Shown here one piece after another: positions 1-10,320 of a stretch of DNA of 64,000 nt. Origin of the DNA: Gammaproteobacteria bacterium (GTDB taxonomy: Bacteria > Pseudomonadota > Gammaproteobacteria > Pseudomonadales > UBA5518); the NCBI GenBank assembly GCA_016718385.1, contig JADKDK010000006.1, positions 310,001-374,000 on the forward strand, read 5' to 3'. The translations under genes were made by a program, and so were the position numbers. The stretch's first letter is position 1. Every line of letters starts with the position of its first letter. A model generated the notes under the pieces. It searched no databases, was not told the origin of the DNA, and worked only from the letters and a program-made list of their open reading frames with translations.

Positions 1-82
1 GCGCGACGCCGCCGGCCAGGAATGGGACGTCGACGTCGATGCCGCCACCGGTGCGGTGCTGGCGGACCGCAAGGACGACTGA
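1..82 (+). CDS. PepSY-domain protein, C-terminal fragment
   Basis: Only the last 26 codons are inside the window; the gene begins upstream. The readable tail contains EWDVDVDAATGAVL followed by ADRKDD and TGA at 80-82, the typical end of a PepSY repeat (W-x-V-x-V-D-A-x-T-G). PepSY proteins are small secreted or membrane-anchored domains often encoded next to two-component systems and proposed to modulate proteases or sensors. The next gene, 6 bases away, is a second PepSY-like protein, and a response regulator and kinase follow, so this is probably the first visible gene of that operon. The family call rests on a short stretch. Confidence 0.6.
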   Translation, partial: RDAAGQEWDVDVDAATGAVLADRKDD

Positions 83-88
83 AAACCC

Positions 89-394
89 GTGCGTGCGCTG
101 GGACTCGTGTTGCCGGTCGCCCTCGCCCTTGCGGCGGGCGCGACCGGCGCAGACGACATCGACCAGGACGAGGCGCTGGCACTGCGGCGCAGCGGTGAGT
201 TGCAGCCGCTGGAGTCGCTGCTCGCTCGGGTGCGCGAGCGCCACCCCGGCGCCACCCTGCTGGAGGTCGAACTCGAGGGCAAGCACGACCGGCTGATCTA
301 CGAACTGGAAGTGCTGAGCGCGGGCGGCCAGGTGCGCGAGCTCGAGTTCGATGCGCGCAGCGGCGAGCTGCTGCATGACGAGGAAGAGGACTGA
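89..394 (+). CDS. Small secreted PepSY-like protein
   Basis: A 101-residue protein starting at GTG 89 with a signal peptide (about residues 1-20, hydrophobic LGLVLPVALALAAGATGA). The mature part follows the PepSY pattern: LESLLARVRERHPGATLLEVELE, then YELEVLSAGGQVRELEFDARSGELL. It ends in an acidic tail (HDEEED). The TGA stop overlaps the ATG of the response regulator by one base, so the two are translationally coupled. PepSY genes directly upstream of an OmpR/PhoQ-type pair are common in proteobacteria. The role, possibly periplasmic modulation of the kinase, is inferred from context only. Confidence 0.75.
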   Translation: MRALGLVLPVALALAAGATGADDIDQDEALALRRSGELQPLESLLARVRERHPGATLLEVELEGKHDRLIYELEVLSAGGQVRELEFDARSGELLHDEEED

Positions 395-1059
395 TGCGCG
401 TCCTGCTGGTCGAGGACAGCGTGGCGCTGGCCGACGAACTGTTGCCACTGCTGGCGCGCAGCGGCTATGCCGTGGACTGGGTGGTCGACGGGCGCGACGC
501 CAGCGTGCGCGCCAGCGACGAGAACTACGACGTCGCGGTGCTCGACCTCGGGCTGCCCGGGCGCAACGGCCTCGAGGTGCTGCGCGACTGGCGCTCGGCG
601 GGCCTGCCGCTGGCGGTGCTGGTGCTGACCGCGCGCGACAGCTTCGCCGACCGCATAGCGGGCCTGCGCGCCGGCGCCGACGACTATCTCGCCAAACCCT
701 TTCATCCCGATGAACTGCTGCTGCGGTTGCAGGCGCTGCTGCGCCGGCGCCACGGCCAGACCAATGCGCCGCGGCTGGTGGTCGGCGCGCTCGCGCTGGA
801 CGAGGAACGCCAGTTCGTGGAGCGCGACGGCACGGTGGTGGCGCTGAGCGGCGCCGAGTTCCGCCTGCTGCGCTGCTTCATGCTGCACCCGGACCGCGTG
901 CTGTCGCGCGGGCAGCTCGAGGAGCATCTCTACGACGGCGAGACCGAGCGCGACAGCAATGTGCTGGAAGTGCTGGTCAACCGCCTGCGGCGCAAGCTCG
1001 GCCGCGAGGTCATCGAGACGCGCCGCGGCCAGGGCTATTGCTTCACGGGCGGCACCTGA
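394..1059 (+). CDS. OmpR/PhoP-family response regulator
   Basis: A 221-residue cytoplasmic transcription factor. The receiver domain (about 1-115) has the acidic pair E7-D8, phosphoacceptor D51 (in VLDLGLPG), T79 and K101 (AKPF). The C-terminal winged-helix domain (about 125-220) has the recognition segment SNVLEVLVNRLRRKLG and ends RGQGYCF. Length and motifs match PhoP/QseB-type regulators. It overlaps the upstream PepSY gene by one base and its stop is immediately followed by the kinase ATG at 1060, so it is one operon and the cognate partner is clear. Target genes cannot be read from the window; the PepSY genes and the neighbouring transporters are candidates. Confidence 0.93.
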   Translation: MRVLLVEDSVALADELLPLLARSGYAVDWVVDGRDASVRASDENYDVAVLDLGLPGRNGLEVLRDWRSAGLPLAVLVLTARDSFADRIAGLRAGADDYLAKPFHPDELLLRLQALLRRRHGQTNAPRLVVGALALDEERQFVERDGTVVALSGAEFRLLRCFMLHPDRVLSRGQLEEHLYDGETERDSNVLEVLVNRLRRKLGREVIETRRGQGYCFTGGT

Positions 1060-2409
<1,350 letters not shown>

Positions 2410-2474
2410 TCCCGCCGGCGCCGTCATCGCGCGGCGGAGGGTCTGCTCGTGGATTCGACAGGGGAAAAGGAACA

Positions 2475-4145
2475 GTGACAGCCGCGGACAGCCTTCCGCC
2501 CGCCCCGAGCTGGGGGCCGTTCGAGCCGCTGCGCGAACGCGCCTTCCGCAGGATCTGGTCGACGAGCCTGCTGTCGAATTTCGGCCAGCTCATCCTCGGC
2601 GTCGCCGCCGCCTGGGAAATGACCCGGCTCACCACCTCGGCCGAGATGGTCGCGCTGGTGCAGACGGCGCTGATGCTGCCGCTGATGCTCGTCTCGGTGC
2701 CGGGCGGGGCGATCGCCGACATGTTCGACCGGCGCAGGATCGCGATGACGGGGCTCGGCTTCGCCACCCTCAGCGCGGCCACGCTCACGGTGCTCTCGTG
2801 GTCCGGGTTCACGAGCCCCTGGCTGCTGCTCGTCTTCTGCTCGCTCATCGGTACCGGGGTCGCGCTCTACGGACCCTCGTGGCAGGCCTCGATCAGCGAG
2901 CAGGTCCGGCCCGAGCATCTGCCGGCGGCCATCGCGCTGGGCTCGATCAGCTACAACATCGCCCGCAGCTTCGGCCCGGCGCTCGGCGGCATGATCGTGC
3001 TGGCGGCGGGCGCAACGGCCGCCTTCGGGATCAACGCGCTGCTCTACCTGCCGCTGCTCGGCGCGTTCTTCCTGTGGCGGCGCGAGCAGCTCCCCGGGCG
3101 GCTCCCGCCCGAACGCATGCACCGCGCCATCGTCTCGGGTGCCCGCTATGCGCGGCATTCGCCCCAGATCCGCACCGTGCTGGTGCGCGCCTTCGTCTTC
3201 GGGGCCGCGAGCGCCTCGATCGCGGCGCTCACCCCGCTGGTGGCGCGCGACCTGCTGCACGGCGACGCCAACACCTTCGGCCTGCTGCTCGGCGCGAGCG
3301 GCGTTGGCGCGGTGATCGGCGCGCTCCTCATCGGCCAGGTCCGGGAGCGGCTGAAGGGCGAACACGCGGTGCGCCTCTGCGCGAGCATCGCGGGCCTGAT
3401 GGTGCTCTTCGTCGGGCTGAGCCACAGCCTGCTGCTCACCGGCGCGGTGATGCTGGTGGCAGGCGCGGCCAACATGCTGCTCATCTCCCTGCTGAACGTC
3501 GCGGTGCAACTGTCCGCCCCGCGCTGGGTGATGGCGCGCGCGCTGTCGCTGTTCAATGCCTCGCTGACGGGCGGGATTGCCCTCGGCGCCTGGCTGTGGG
3601 GACAGGCCGCCGGCGAATGGGGCGTGGGCGGCGCGCTCGTCGCATCGGGAGTCCTGCTGATCCTGACGCTGCTGATCGGTTTCGTCCTGCCGATGCCCGC
3701 CGTGTCGCTCGCCGAGGTCGAGATGGTCGATATCGGGCGCGAGCCCGAGGTCGCCCTCGCGATCACCGCGCGCAGCGGACCGATCGTCATCGAGATCGAG
3801 TACCGGGTCGATCCCGCCGAAGCCCGCCAGTTCTACGAGGTGATGCAGAAGCTGCAGAGCGTGCGGCTGCGCAACGGCGGCTTCGACTGGTCGATCGCGC
3901 GCGATATCGCCGACCCCGCGCTCTGGACCGAACGCTATCATCTGCCGACCTGGGGCGACTATCTGCGCCTGCGCAGCCGCTTCACGCAGGCCGACCGGGA
4001 ATTGCAGGCCAGGGCCGATGCCTTCCACGCCTCCGATGCCGGCGTGCGCGTGCGCCGGCGGCTCGAGCGACCCTTCGGCTCCGTGCGCTGGCGCGCCGAG
4101 ACGCCCGATCCGGACCACGACCGGATCAGCGTCAATACGCCCTGA
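2475..4145 (+). CDS. MFS exporter with C-terminal extension (EntS-like, MFS_3/TMEM secretion effector family)
   Basis: A 556-residue inner-membrane transporter. GTG at 2475 is chosen because AAAAGG precedes it at 2464-2469; the longer frame would start inside the poly-G tract. About twelve hydrophobic helices cover residues 25-425. The inter-helix motif GGAIADMFDRRRIAMTGL fits MFS motif A (G-x3-D-x-x-x-R-R). The C-terminal soluble part (about 435-556, IEIEYRVDPAEARQFYEVMQ) is the extension typical of the MFS_3 group that includes the enterobactin exporter EntS. The substrate is unknown. The gene lies upstream of a tripartite pump with a gap of about 95 bases, so it may share a substrate class, but this is inference. 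Confidence 0.87.
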   Translation: MTAADSLPPAPSWGPFEPLRERAFRRIWSTSLLSNFGQLILGVAAAWEMTRLTTSAEMVALVQTALMLPLMLVSVPGGAIADMFDRRRIAMTGLGFATLSAATLTVLSWSGFTSPWLLLVFCSLIGTGVALYGPSWQASISEQVRPEHLPAAIALGSISYNIARSFGPALGGMIVLAAGATAAFGINALLYLPLLGAFFLWRREQLPGRLPPERMHRAIVSGARYARHSPQIRTVLVRAFVFGAASASIAALTPLVARDLLHGDANTFGLLLGASGVGAVIGALLIGQVRERLKGEHAVRLCASIAGLMVLFVGLSHSLLLTGAVMLVAGAANMLLISLLNVAVQLSAPRWVMARALSLFNASLTGGIALGAWLWGQAAGEWGVGGALVASGVLLILTLLIGFVLPMPAVSLAEVEMVDIGREPEVALAITARSGPIVIEIEYRVDPAEARQFYEVMQKLQSVRLRNGGFDWSIARDIADPALWTERYHLPTWGDYLRLRSRFTQADRELQARADAFHASDAGVRVRRRLERPFGSVRWRAETPDPDHDRISVNTP

Positions 4146-4239
4146 ACCGCGAGCCTGCGCTGTGTCGGCCCCCGCGAAGGAATACGCTGCCGGCGTGCGT
4201 CTGATCCCCGCCACACCGACGAGGCTCCCGCGAACCGGC

Positions 4240-5721
4240 ATGCACCCTGAAGCACGACCACGACGAAATCGGGAGGCGCCGGGACGCGCCATGGGTGCGC
4301 TGGCCACGGCGTCGGCGTTCGCCGCGCTGCTCGCCGCCTGCACCGTCGGGCCCGACTACGTCGCACCCGAAACCGCCGCGCCGGCAAGCTGGCAGACACC
4401 GCTGGGCGAGGGCCTCTCGGCGCAGGCGAGCGATGCCGCCTCGCGCGCGCGGTGGTGGGCCCAGTTCGGCGATACGACGCTCGCCGAGCTGATCGAGCAG
4501 GCGCTCGCCGCGAACACCGATGTGCGCCAGGCGCGCGCCAGGCTGCGCGAGGCGCGTGCGCTGCGTGCCCAGGCCGCCGCGGACTGGTATCCGAGCGTGA
4601 ACGCCGCGGCCTCGCACTCGCGCAGCCGCGGCAGCGGTGCCTACGGCAGCAGCCGCGCCAGCAGTTTCTACCAGGCCGGCTTCGATGCGATGTGGGAGGC
4701 CGACCTGTTCGGCGGCGTGCGGCGCGCCAACGAGGCCGCGCAGGCCGACATGGAAGCCAGCGAGGCGAGCCTGCGCGACGTGCAGGTCACGCTCGCCGCC
4801 GAGGTGGCGCTGGAATACATCAACGTGCGCGCGCTGCAGGAACGGCTGCGCATCGCGCAGCGCAACCTCGAGACCCTGTCCGACACCGCGCAGCTCACGG
4901 CATGGCGCGCGAGCGCAGGGCTCGACAGCGCGCTCGATGCCGAGCAGGCGCGCGCGAACCTGGAACAGACCCGCGCCGAGGTACCGGTGCTCGAGACCAG
5001 CCTCGGCGAGGCGCTGAACCGCATCGCCGTGCTGCTGGCGCGCACGCCCGGCGAACTCGACGCGCGAGTCACCGGCGCCGCGCCCATCCCGATGCCCGCG
5101 GTGCGGCTGGCCGTCGGGATTCCCGCCGAGGCGCTGCGCGAACGAGCGGACGTGCGCGTGGCCGAGCGCAATCTCGCCGCGGCCACCGCGCGTATCGGGG
5201 CCGCCGAGGCCGCGCGCTATCCCTCGTTGTCGCTGAGCGGCACGCTGGGGTTGCAGTCGGCCACCGCCAGCGGACTCGATGCGAACGACGCCGACGCCTG
5301 GTCGTGGGCCGGCCAGCTGGCCGCGCCGTTGTTCGATGGCGGGCGCCTGCGCCAGCAGGTCGAGATCCGCAGCGCCCAGCAGGAGCAGGCCCTCGCGGCA
5401 TACGAGGCCGCCGTGCTCGGCGCGCTCGAGGAGACCGAGAACGCGCTCGCCGCCTTCGCCGGCACGCAGCGCCAGCAGGCCGCGCTCGGCGCTGCGGTCG
5501 AGGCCGCGCGCAATGCGGCGATGCTCGCACGCGTGCAGTACGAGAGCGGGCTGATCGATTTCGCGACATTGCTGGTCGCCGAACGCACGCAACTGGTCAC
5601 CGAGAGCAGCCTCGCCGTCGCCAGCGCCGAGCGCGCGGGCGCGATCGTGCGCCTCTACAAGGCGCTCGGCGGCGGCTGGAGCCCCGAACAACCTGCAAGC
5701 CCGCAAACGAGCACACGATGA
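4240..5721 (+). CDS. Outer-membrane efflux lipoprotein, NodT/OprM family
   Basis: The TolC-like outer-membrane channel of a tripartite efflux pump, 493 residues. ATG 4240 gives an Arg-rich n-region and a lipobox LAAC with C34; ATG 4291 is possible but leaves no positive n-region. The family signature CTVGPDYVAPE follows the Cys. Two duplicated OEP repeats are visible: LIEQALAANTDVRQARARLREARALR near the start, and the DGGRLRQQVEIRSAQQEQALAAYEAAVLGALEETENALAAF region near the end. The stop overlaps the ATG of the membrane fusion protein (ATGA), so channel, adaptor and ATPase/permease form one operon. Confidence 0.92.
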   Translation: MHPEARPRRNREAPGRAMGALATASAFAALLAACTVGPDYVAPETAAPASWQTPLGEGLSAQASDAASRARWWAQFGDTTLAELIEQALAANTDVRQARARLREARALRAQAAADWYPSVNAAASHSRSRGSGAYGSSRASSFYQAGFDAMWEADLFGGVRRANEAAQADMEASEASLRDVQVTLAAEVALEYINVRALQERLRIAQRNLETLSDTAQLTAWRASAGLDSALDAEQARANLEQTRAEVPVLETSLGEALNRIAVLLARTPGELDARVTGAAPIPMPAVRLAVGIPAEALRERADVRVAERNLAAATARIGAAEAARYPSLSLSGTLGLQSATASGLDANDADAWSWAGQLAAPLFDGGRLRQQVEIRSAQQEQALAAYEAAVLGALEETENALAAFAGTQRQQAALGAAVEAARNAAMLARVQYESGLIDFATLLVAERTQLVTESSLAVASAERAGAIVRLYKALGGGWSPEQPASPQTSTR

Positions 5722-6998
5722 CGAGAACAACCGGCGGGACCGACGAGCTCGCGCAGATCCTCTCCTCCGCCCCGCACGGGCACGGTCGGCGTCGGCCCCG
5801 GGCGCTCGCCGGCGCGGCAGTCGCGGTGCTCGCCGCCGCGCTGCTCTGGCTCGCCGGCGACGACAGCAGCGCCGTCGAGTACCGCACCGAGTCGATCCGG
5901 CGCGGCGATCTCCTCGTGACGGTGTCGGCCACGGGCAACCTGCAGCCGACCAACCAGGTGGACGTGGGCAGCGAGCTCTCGGGCACCATCGAGGCGGTGT
6001 TCGTCGATGACAACGACGTCGTGAGCACCGGCCAGGAACTGGCGCGGCTCGATACCACGAAGCTCCGGAACCAGCTGACGCAGTCGCGCGCCTCGCTCGC
6101 CTCCGCCCGGGCACAGGTGCTGGAGGCGCAGGCCTCGGTGGAGGAGGCGCGCGCGAACCTGGCACGCCTGCGTCACGTGGCCGAGCTCTCCGGCGGCAAG
6201 GTGCCCTCGCAGGCCGAGCTCGACGCCGCGAGCGCGACGCAGAAGCGCGCCGAGGCCGCGGCGGCGAGCGCGGCAGCGGCGGTGGAGCAGTGGCGCGCGG
6301 CCGTGGGCGTCGACGAGACCAACATCGAGCTGTCCTCGATCCGCTCGCCGATCAACGGCATCGTGCTGACGCGCCAGATCGAGCCCGGCCAGACGGTTGC
6401 CGCGATGATGCAGGCGCCGGTGCTGTTCACGCTGGCCGAGAATCTCACGCAGATGAAGCTCGAGGTCGATGTCGACGAGGCCGACGTGGGCCAGGTGGAG
6501 CAGGGCCAGCAGGCGACCTTCACCGTCGATGCCTGGCCCGGACGCGAATACCCGTCGACCATCACGCGCGTCGGGTTCGGCTCCCAGGAAGCGGAAGGCG
6601 TGATCTCCTACAAGACCGTGCTGACCGTGAACAACGACGACCTGAGCCTGCGCCCCGGCATGACCGCCACGGCCGAGATCACCACGCAGCGACGCGAGCA
6701 GGTGCTGCTGGTGCCGAACGCGGCGCTGCGTTTCACACCGCCGGCGGCGAAGCCCGCGGCGCAGCCGGGCCGGGGCGTTGTCGGCAGCCTGATGCCGCGC
6801 GCGCCGCGCGCGATGGTGGCGCCCGCCAACGGCGGTACGCGCGACGACGCGCCACGGCTCTGGATCCTCCGGGACGGCGTGCCGGTGCAACTGCCGGTCC
6901 GCACGGGCGCCAGCGACGGCACCAGCACCGAGGTGAGCGGTGATGCGCTGCACGAGGGAATGCAGGTAGTCACCGAACGCGTGGAGAAGCCGGCGTGA
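5718..6998 (+). CDS. macA: Periplasmic membrane fusion protein, MacA-like
   Basis: The adaptor subunit of a MacAB-type pump, 426 residues. ATG 5718 overlaps the stop of the outer-membrane gene. One N-terminal TM anchor (about 28-46) is followed by a lipoyl-like half (SATGNLQPTNQVDVGSELSG). An alpha-helical hairpin rich in Ala/Glu/Arg covers about 110-190. The second lipoyl half is SPINGIVLTRQIEPGQTV, and a beta-barrel and membrane-proximal domain follow. The segment VDEADVGQVEQGQQATFTVDAWPG is typical of the HlyD/MacA barrel. It links the ABC transporter to the NodT channel. The substrate (macrolide, lipopeptide or protoporphyrin are known for MacAB) cannot be told from sequence. Confidence 0.9.
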   Translation: MTRTTGGTDELAQILSSAPHGHGRRRPRALAGAAVAVLAAALLWLAGDDSSAVEYRTESIRRGDLLVTVSATGNLQPTNQVDVGSELSGTIEAVFVDDNDVVSTGQELARLDTTKLRNQLTQSRASLASARAQVLEAQASVEEARANLARLRHVAELSGGKVPSQAELDAASATQKRAEAAAASAAAAVEQWRAAVGVDETNIELSSIRSPINGIVLTRQIEPGQTVAAMMQAPVLFTLAENLTQMKLEVDVDEADVGQVEQGQQATFTVDAWPGREYPSTITRVGFGSQEAEGVISYKTVLTVNNDDLSLRPGMTATAEITTQRREQVLLVPNAALRFTPPAAKPAAQPGRGVVGSLMPRAPRAMVAPANGGTRDDAPRLWILRDGVPVQLPVRTGASDGTSTEVSGDALHEGMQVVTERVEKPA

Positions 6999-7705
6999 GC
7001 GAGGCTCCCGCGCCGCTGATACGGCTCGAGGACATCGTCAAGACCTATGGCTCGGGTGATGCGGCCGTGCAGGTGCTGCGAGGCGTGGGATTCAGCATCG
7101 AGCAGGGCGAGTTCGTCGCGCTGATGGGCCCCAGCGGCTCGGGCAAATCCACCGCGATGAACATCCTCGGCTGCCTGGATTCGCCCACCGGCGGCAGCTA
7201 CCTGTTCCGCGGCGTGCCGGTGGAATCGCTCTCGCGCAACCAGCGCGCGCTGCTGCGGCGCAGCTTCATCGGCTTCGTGTTCCAGGGCTTCAACCTGCTC
7301 GGGCGCACCACGGCGCTGGAGAACGTCGAGCTGCCGCTGCTCTACCGCGGCGAAGCGGCGGCGCATCGCCACCGACTGGCGCGCAGGGCACTGGCCGCGG
7401 TGGGCCTCGCGGACCGCGAAAGGCACACGCCCGCGGAACTCTCGGGCGGGCAGCAGCAGCGCGTCGCGATCGCGCGCGCCATCGTGACCGATCCGGTGAT
7501 CCTGTTCGCCGACGAGCCCACCGGCAATCTCGACACGCGGACCGGCCACGAGATAATGCAGCTGCTGACACGCCTGAACCGCGAGCAGGGCATCACGGTG
7601 CTGATGGTCACGCACGAGGCGGACATCGCTGCCTACGCCGGGCGCGTGATCCGCATCGTCGACGGCAAGCTCGAGTCCGACACCCGCAACGGAGCGCACG
7701 GCTGA
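6995..7705 (+). CDS. ABC transporter ATPase, MacB/LolD type
   Basis: A 236-residue nucleotide-binding subunit starting at GTG 6995, overlapping the adaptor stop by four bases. Walker A GPSGSGKS is at about 45-52, the Q-loop segment is FVFQGFNLL, the signature is LSGGQQQR, Walker B is VILFADEPTGNLD, and the switch His is in MVTHEADIA. It belongs to the MacB/LolD/FtsE group. In classical MacB the ATPase and permease are fused; here they are separate, adjacent genes with a one-base stop/start overlap. It powers efflux with the genes on either side. Confidence 0.93.
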   Translation: MSEAPAPLIRLEDIVKTYGSGDAAVQVLRGVGFSIEQGEFVALMGPSGSGKSTAMNILGCLDSPTGGSYLFRGVPVESLSRNQRALLRRSFIGFVFQGFNLLGRTTALENVELPLLYRGEAAAHRHRLARRALAAVGLADRERHTPAELSGGQQQRVAIARAIVTDPVILFADEPTGNLDTRTGHEIMQLLTRLNREQGITVLMVTHEADIAAYAGRVIRIVDGKLESDTRNGAHG

Positions 7706-8904
7706 TGCTGCTGAACGCCCTGCTGCTCGCGCTGCGCGCCATCCGCCGCAACCTGCTGCGCTCCTTCCTCACCGTGCTCGGGATCGTGATCGGCGTTTCC
7801 GCGGTCATCACGATGGTCACACTCGGCAACGGCGCCACGCGCTCGATCCAGGACCAGATCGGCAACATGGGCAGCAACCTGCTGACGGTGCGCCCGGGCC
7901 GGCGCATGGGCCCCCCGGAAGGCGCGCCCAACTTCCGCGTCGCCGACGCCGAGGCGCTCGCGCAGCAACTGCACGATGCCGTGGCCGTGGTGCCGGTGGT
8001 GAACGCCAGCGTGACCGTGGTGCGCAATGCCGGCAACTGGTCCACCTCGGCGACCGGAGCGACCACGGACTATTTCGCCGCGAACAATTGGAGCCTGGCG
8101 CAGGGGCGCACCTTCACGCCGGCCGAACAGCGCGCGGGCGCGGCCGTGTGCGTGATCGGCGAAACCATCCGCAAGGAACTCTTCGCCGGAGAGGATCCGA
8201 CAGGCAGCCGGATGCGCGTGAAGCAGTTCTCGTGTCAGGTGATCGGGCTGCTGGCGCCCAAGGGGCAGTCCACGATGGGCCGCGACCAGGACGACACGGT
8301 CATCATGCCGCTGCGCACCGTGCAGCGGCGCATCAGCGGCTCGCAGGACGTGAGCTTCCTGATGGTCTCGGTGCGCGACGGCGCCTCGATCGACCGCGTC
8401 AAGGATCAGATCTCGGTGATCATGCGCGAGCGGCGCAACATCGGGCGCAACGAGTCCGACGATTTCATGGTCATGGACCCGCGTCAGCTGATGGAGGCGC
8501 TGACCGGCACCACCCGCACGCTGACCGCGCTGCTGGGCGCCGTGGCCGCCGTGAGCCTGCTGGTGGGAGGCATCGGCATCATGAACATCATGCTGGTGTC
8601 GGTGACCGAGCGGACGCGCGAGATCGGCATACGGCTGGCGATCGGCGCGCTGGAGCGCGAGGTGCTGCTGCAGTTCCTGATCGAGGCCGTGGTGCTCGCA
8701 TCCCTCGGCGGGCTGGCGGGCATCGTGCTGGCCGCGGGTGCCTCTTACGCGCTGGCGAACATGATGTCCCTGCCCTTCGTGTTCGACCCGGGCGTCAACC
8801 TGCTGTCCTTCGCCTTCTCCGCCGTGATCGGCGTGGTGTTCGGCTACTTCCCGGCGCGCCGCGCCGCTCGGCTCGACCCGATCGAGGCGCTGCGCCACGA
8901 GTAG
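7705..8904 (+). CDS. ABC transporter permease, MacB type (FtsX domain)
   Basis: The permease half of a split MacB, 399 residues. TM1 lies within the first 40 residues (SFLTVLGIVIGVSAVITMVTLGNG), followed by a large periplasmic MacB_PCD domain (about 45-270) and three TM helices of the FtsX domain. The characteristic LVGGIGIMNIMLVSVTERTREIGIRLAIGA leads into helix 2-3, and the end is YFPARRAARLDPIEALRHE. Its ATG overlaps the ATPase stop. The TAG stop sits in a small palindrome (GTAGG at 8901-8905, CCTAC at 8910-8914) shared with the convergent CitE-like gene. Confidence 0.93.
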   Translation: MLLNALLLALRAIRRNLLRSFLTVLGIVIGVSAVITMVTLGNGATRSIQDQIGNMGSNLLTVRPGRRMGPPEGAPNFRVADAEALAQQLHDAVAVVPVVNASVTVVRNAGNWSTSATGATTDYFAANNWSLAQGRTFTPAEQRAGAAVCVIGETIRKELFAGEDPTGSRMRVKQFSCQVIGLLAPKGQSTMGRDQDDTVIMPLRTVQRRISGSQDVSFLMVSVRDGASIDRVKDQISVIMRERRNIGRNESDDFMVMDPRQLMEALTGTTRTLTALLGAVAAVSLLVGGIGIMNIMLVSVTERTREIGIRLAIGALEREVLLQFLIEAVVLASLGGLAGIVLAAGASYALANMMSLPFVFDPGVNLLSFAFSAVIGVVFGYFPARRAARLDPIEALRHE

Positions 8905-8910
8905 GTCGCC

Positions 8911-9780
8911 CTACCAACCCATCTCCGCCACCGCCTCGGCCACCGCGAGCAGGCGCTCGGCCTCGGCCACGTGCAGGTTCTCCACCAGTTTGCCGCCGAT
9001 CACCACCAGGGCGCTGCCGCGCGCGCTGGCCTCGCGCCAGGCGGCGATGATCTCGCGCGCGCGATCGATCTCGTCCGGCGCCGGCGCGAACACCGCGTTG
9101 GCCGCCTCGAGCTGGCGCGGATGGATCAGGGTCTTGCCGTCGAAACCGAGATCGCGCCCCTGCTCGCAGGCCCGGCGCAGCCCGGCGTCGTCCTCGAGGT
9201 CCAGGTGCACGCCGTCGAGCACGGCGAGTCCGTGCGCGCGCGCCGCCAGCACGCAGAGGTTCAGCGCGGCGATGAATCCGAGCCGGTCCGCGGTGTGACG
9301 CACGCGCAGTTCGTGCGCGAGGTCCGAGGTACCGGGCAGGATACCGGCAAGGCGCGGGTGCGCACCGGCGATCGCGTCGATGTGCAGGATGCAGCGCGCA
9401 GTCTCGGCCATGAACCACAGCGCGAGCGAATCAGGCGCACCACTCGCCTCGAGTATCCGCACGGCCTGCAGCACGTCCGCGGGCGAGGCGACCTTCGACA
9501 GCACGATGCCGTCGACGCCCGCGCCGGCAAAGGCGCGCAGGTCGTCTGCGCCCCACGGCGTGTCCAGCGCGTTGGCGCGCACCAGCAGCTCGCGCCGGCC
9601 GTAGCCGCCGGCGGCGATCGCCTCGCGCACCTGCTGGCGCGCCGCAGGCTTGCGCTCGGGAGCGACCGCATCCTCGAGGTCGAGGATCAGCACGTCGGCC
9701 GGCAACGCGCGCGCCTTATCGAGCGCGCGCGCGTTGGAACCGGGCATGTAGAGCGCCGAACGGCGCGGCCTGGAATTCAT
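8911..9780 (-). CDS. HpcH/HpaI-family lyase, CitE-like (citrate/malyl-CoA lyase beta subunit)
   Basis: A 289-residue cytoplasmic enzyme with a TIM-barrel CitE fold. The start MNSRPRRSALYMPGSNARALDKA is typical of the family. The metal/CoA-binding segment is LILDLEDAVAPERK, and the late motifs are DGVHLDLEDDAG and FDGKTLIHPRQL. Members cleave or hydrolyse citryl-, malyl- or methylmalyl-CoA using Mg2+. No citrate lyase alpha or gamma subunit is nearby, so a stand-alone role (malyl-CoA or citramalyl-CoA lyase/thioesterase) is more likely than classical citrate lyase. Its ATG overlaps the stop of the upstream GNAT gene (ATGA), so the two are co-translated. Confidence 0.87.
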   Translation of the reverse strand: MNSRPRRSALYMPGSNARALDKARALPADVLILDLEDAVAPERKPAARQQVREAIAAGGYGRRELLVRANALDTPWGADDLRAFAGAGVDGIVLSKVASPADVLQAVRILEASGAPDSLALWFMAETARCILHIDAIAGAHPRLAGILPGTSDLAHELRVRHTADRLGFIAALNLCVLAARAHGLAVLDGVHLDLEDDAGLRRACEQGRDLGFDGKTLIHPRQLEAANAVFAPAPDEIDRAREIIAAWREASARGSALVVIGGKLVENLHVAEAERLLAVAEAVAEMGW

Positions 9781-10316
9781 GGTGTCTCGATGCCTTTGCG
9801 AGGGTGGATTTCCCGGTGATAGAGCCGCATGCCGCGCGCCCGGTAGTTCGCCAGCGCCGCGGGGTGGTCGAGCGAGCAGGTGTGCACCCACACGCGCGAG
9901 GCGCCCCACGCCCACGCGCAGCCGATGCAGCGCGTGAGCAGCTCGCCGCCGAAACCGCGGCCGATGAACGCCGGCGCGAGCCCGAAATACGCGATCTCGA
10001 CGGCCTCGCCCGGCTGCTTGTGCAGCTCGAAATAGCCCGCGGGCGAACCGCGGTGATACGCGACCCAGGTGCGCAGCGCCGGATCCTCGGCCCAGGCCCG
10101 CCATTGCGCGTCGCTCCAGCCCAGCTTGTCGGTCCACTCCCACGCGGCGCCGACGAAACGGTACAGGAATCGGTTCAGCTCGAACTGCGGGATCTCGCAC
10201 TCGCGCACCGCGAGCGCGTCCCGGCCGCGCGCGGGCCGCAGTTGCGCGGGCGCGCGCATCTCGAGGTAAAACGTGGTCACGATGGCGGGATCGGGGGGCA
10301 TGGGCCTTCGCGTCAC
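9777..10316 (-). CDS. GNAT-family N-acetyltransferase
   Basis: A protein of 179 residues from GTG 10316, or 174 from ATG 10301; neither start has a clear ribosome site. The acetyl-CoA-binding core is visible as EIAYFGLAPAFIGRGFGGELLTRCIGCAWAWGASRVWVHTCSLDHPAALANYRARGM, matching GNAT motif A (Q/R-x-x-G-x-G/A) and the trailing N-Y-x-x-x-G-M pattern. The substrate is unknown. It lies between murI (the frame ends 4 bases past the murI stop) and the CitE-like gene, apparently as one minus-strand operon. Confidence 0.85.
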   Translation of the reverse strand: MTRRPMPPDPAIVTTFYLEMRAPAQLRPARGRDALAVRECEIPQFELNRFLYRFVGAAWEWTDKLGWSDAQWRAWAEDPALRTWVAYHRGSPAGYFELHKQPGEAVEIAYFGLAPAFIGRGFGGELLTRCIGCAWAWGASRVWVHTCSLDHPAALANYRARGMRLYHREIHPRKGIETP

Positions 10317-10320
10317 GGAT

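Noticed and set aside
4132..6165. 677-codon open frame on the minus strand
   Set aside because: Antisense to the NodT and MacA-like genes; composition is Arg/Ala/Gly-rich as expected for the shadow of GC-rich coding DNA, and no family motif is visible.
8911..10200. 429-codon frame for the CitE-like protein
   Set aside because: The first 140 codons overlap the GNAT gene out of frame; ATG 9780 gives the normal family length and start.
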